NCBI GenBank assembly: GCA_013041975.1 | Contig: JABDQZ010000214.1 | Location: 1-8,836 of the forward strand | Source of the DNA: Gammaproteobacteria bacterium | GTDB taxonomy: Bacteria; Pseudomonadota; Gammaproteobacteria; Chromatiales; Chromatiaceae | Length of the DNA: 8,836 nt | Direction: 5' to 3' | Shown: in pieces, positions 7,854 to 8,836 of the stretch | Position numbering within the stretch: position 1 is the stretch's first letter | How the letters are laid out: every line of letters starts with the position of its first letter | Translations under genes and position numbers: made by a program | Notes under the pieces: generated by a model | Database searches by the model: none | What the model was told of the DNA's origin: nothing | Seen by the model: the letters and a program-made list of their open reading frames with translations, nothing else

Positions 7854-8018
7854 TTTAAAACGGTATTGATAATTTTTTTTTAATAGTAACATTAAATTTA
7901 AGAGATTATGCTGATGTAAAGCAAGTATTACTGATGCTGGTTTTCTACTGATTTACAGGATGCGCATATTTACGATTTCTTATATACTTACCAAGTATCG
8001 TTTGGGCCGCACAAGGTT

Positions 8019-8024
8019 AGGTGG
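8019..8024 (+). promoter_or_regulatory. Ribosome binding site for a GTG start
   Basis: AGGTGG differs by one base from the ideal AGGAGG and sits five bases before the GTG at 8030. This favours 8030 over the in-frame ATG at 8051, which has no Shine-Dalgarno at proper distance. The in-frame GTG at 8021 is the other alternative, with AAGG four bases before it. Confidence 0.55.
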
Positions 8025-8029
8025 CTTTT

Positions 8030-8836
8030 GTGAAGTTTACTGATTTATTCATGTCTTTTTGTTCTAAAAACTGTTGCTGGATAGCAATTGCTCCAATTCT
8101 GTTTCTTGCCGGTTTTCCCACCACTATTGTCGGTGCTCCGGTTGCTGATACTGTCACTACAGTCAGTGCCCCAGATGTAGACTTCAGGGTCATACCTGAA
8201 CACAAAGAAATCGAAGGACCTTTTGAAGATGGTATCGATGTCACAGATACCTGCCTGGAATGCCATGAACAGCAGGCTCATGACTTCATGAAAACCCCAC
8301 ACTGGACCTGGTCGCGCCTTCAGGAAGTGCCCGGCAAGGGCATGATCAAGATGGGTAAAAGATACGCCATCAATAATTTCTGTATCGGCGTGGCGTCCAA
8401 TCTGGACACCTGCACACAATGTCATGCCGGGTATGGTTGGAAGGACGAAAGTTTTGACTTTTCTGATCCATCGCTGGTGGATTGCCTGGTGTGCCATGAC
8501 ACAACCAGGCAATACAAGCGTGTGGCTATCAATGGTGGGCAGGCCGACCTGACCGTCGATCTGGAGTTGATTGCCAAAAAGGTGGGTGCACCGGGGCGGC
8601 ATAATTGTGGTACGTGTCATTTCTATGGTGGTGGTGGACATGCCGTAAAGCATGGGGATCTGGAAAGATCTTTGATCGATGCTGATTCCGGACTGGATAT
8701 TCACATGAATAAGGATGGACTGAATTTTTCCTGTCAGACATGCCATGCTACTCAAAAACACAGTATCCCAGGTCATTCCATGGCTGATTCTCCAGCAGGC
8801 GGCAACCCGGTGCGCTGCACAAATTGTCATGATGGA
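8030..8836 (+). CDS. otr: Octaheme tetrathionate reductase family cytochrome c (3' end off the window)
   Basis: Secreted multiheme c-type cytochrome, cut by the right edge after 269 codons. The signal peptide has a hydrophobic stretch WIAIAPILFLAGF and likely cleavage after VGA, giving a periplasmic or exported protein. Six CxxCH heme sites are visible, starting at Cys75, 128, 152, 193, 235 and 263. The text between them matches the octaheme tetrathionate reductase family known from Shewanella: EHKEIEGPFEDG, HWTWSR, INNFC, CHAGYGWKDESFDFSD, VDCLVCHDTT, NCGTCHFYGGGGHAVKHGDL and IPGHS. Two more hemes are expected downstream. The Shewanella enzyme reduces tetrathionate, nitrite and hydroxylamine in vitro and has a Lys-ligated active-site heme; Lys138 in GYGWK is a candidate for that ligand (inference). 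Its physiological role is unsettled in the family. Starts at GTG 8030 (chosen for its AGGTGG site), GTG 8021 and ATG 8051 all keep the signal peptide. It is divergent from an MtrB-type barrel, so an outer-membrane electron route is possible. Confidence 0.92.
   Translation, partial: MKFTDLFMSFCSKNCCWIAIAPILFLAGFPTTIVGAPVADTVTTVSAPDVDFRVIPEHKEIEGPFEDGIDVTDTCLECHEQQAHDFMKTPHWTWSRLQEVPGKGMIKMGKRYAINNFCIGVASNLDTCTQCHAGYGWKDESFDFSDPSLVDCLVCHDTTRQYKRVAINGGQADLTVDLELIAKKVGAPGRHNCGTCHFYGGGGHAVKHGDLERSLIDADSGLDIHMNKDGLNFSCQTCHATQKHSIPGHSMADSPAGGNPVRCTNCHDG

Larger units (their letters stand above)
7844..8029. promoter_or_regulatory. Divergent control region between barrel fusion and cytochrome
   Basis: AT-rich 186-bp gap that must drive both electron-transfer genes. 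It holds nine consecutive T at 7873-7881. CTGAT occurs three times in one direction (7911, 7931, 7948), two copies extended to TACTGAT (7929-7935 and 7946-7952). There is an inverted pair TGTAAA (7915-7920) and TTTACA (7952-7957). CAAGTAT occurs at 7922-7928 and 7992-7998. These could be operator sites for one regulator serving both genes, but none matches a regulator I can name. TATACT (7983-7988) is a possible plus-strand -10 without a good -35. An FNR box was sought; only a half-site TTGAT (7866-7870) is present. Confidence 0.5.

Noticed and set aside
7866..7880. Possible FNR box for anaerobic control
   Set aside because: Only the half-site TTGAT is present; the matching ATCAA half is replaced by a T-run.
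8045..8830. 261-codon open frame on the minus strand opposite the cytochrome
   Set aside because: It is the antisense shadow of the multiheme cytochrome gene; its His-rich text comes from reverse-reading heme-motif codons, and the plus frame has family motifs and a signal peptide.
1..8836. CRISPR arrays, insertion sequences, riboswitches
   Set aside because: No regularly spaced repeats, transposase reading frames with terminal inverted repeats, or recognisable riboswitch cores were seen.

Overview
The window looks like chromosomal DNA of a flagellated Gram-negative bacterium, most likely a gammaproteobacterium. The support is an unsheathed-type flagellin with a short central region, a tRNA-Cys with encoded CCA, two outer-membrane beta-barrel domains and a periplasmic multiheme cytochrome. 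Base composition is moderate and fairly even (not counted exactly). I cannot name the genus.

Left part (1-3400): a divergent pair. On the minus strand is the 5' two-and-a-half kilobases of a type I polyketide synthase, with a complete ketosynthase followed by an acyltransferase; it runs off the left edge. On the plus strand, 128 bp away, is a membrane di-iron fatty acid hydroxylase / sterol desaturase family enzyme. The two may act on the same lipid or polyketide product. The hydroxylase gene ends inside the 3' end of a convergent tRNA-Cys(GCA) gene (3391-3464).

Middle part (3465-4582): a short, complete flagellin gene on the minus strand, with no other flagellar gene beside it in the window.

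Right part (4583-8836): a divergent pair that looks built for electron transfer across the outer membrane. On the minus strand is a 1086-residue outer-membrane protein whose C-terminal two thirds match the MtrB/PioB family, the porin sheath of porin-cytochrome conduits. Its first roughly 410 residues look like a separate beta-barrel of the BBP2/exopolysaccharide-porin type. It starts with TTG behind a strong ribosome binding site. On the plus strand, 186 bp away, begins a c-type cytochrome of the octaheme tetrathionate reductase family, with six CxxCH motifs before the window ends. A barrel-barrel fusion paired with an octaheme reductase is the most unusual content here. It suggests an MtrAB-like module in which the octaheme protein replaces the usual decaheme MtrA, but this pairing is inferred from adjacency only.

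No mobile element, CRISPR array or riboswitch was seen. Every gap between genes is under 200 bp.
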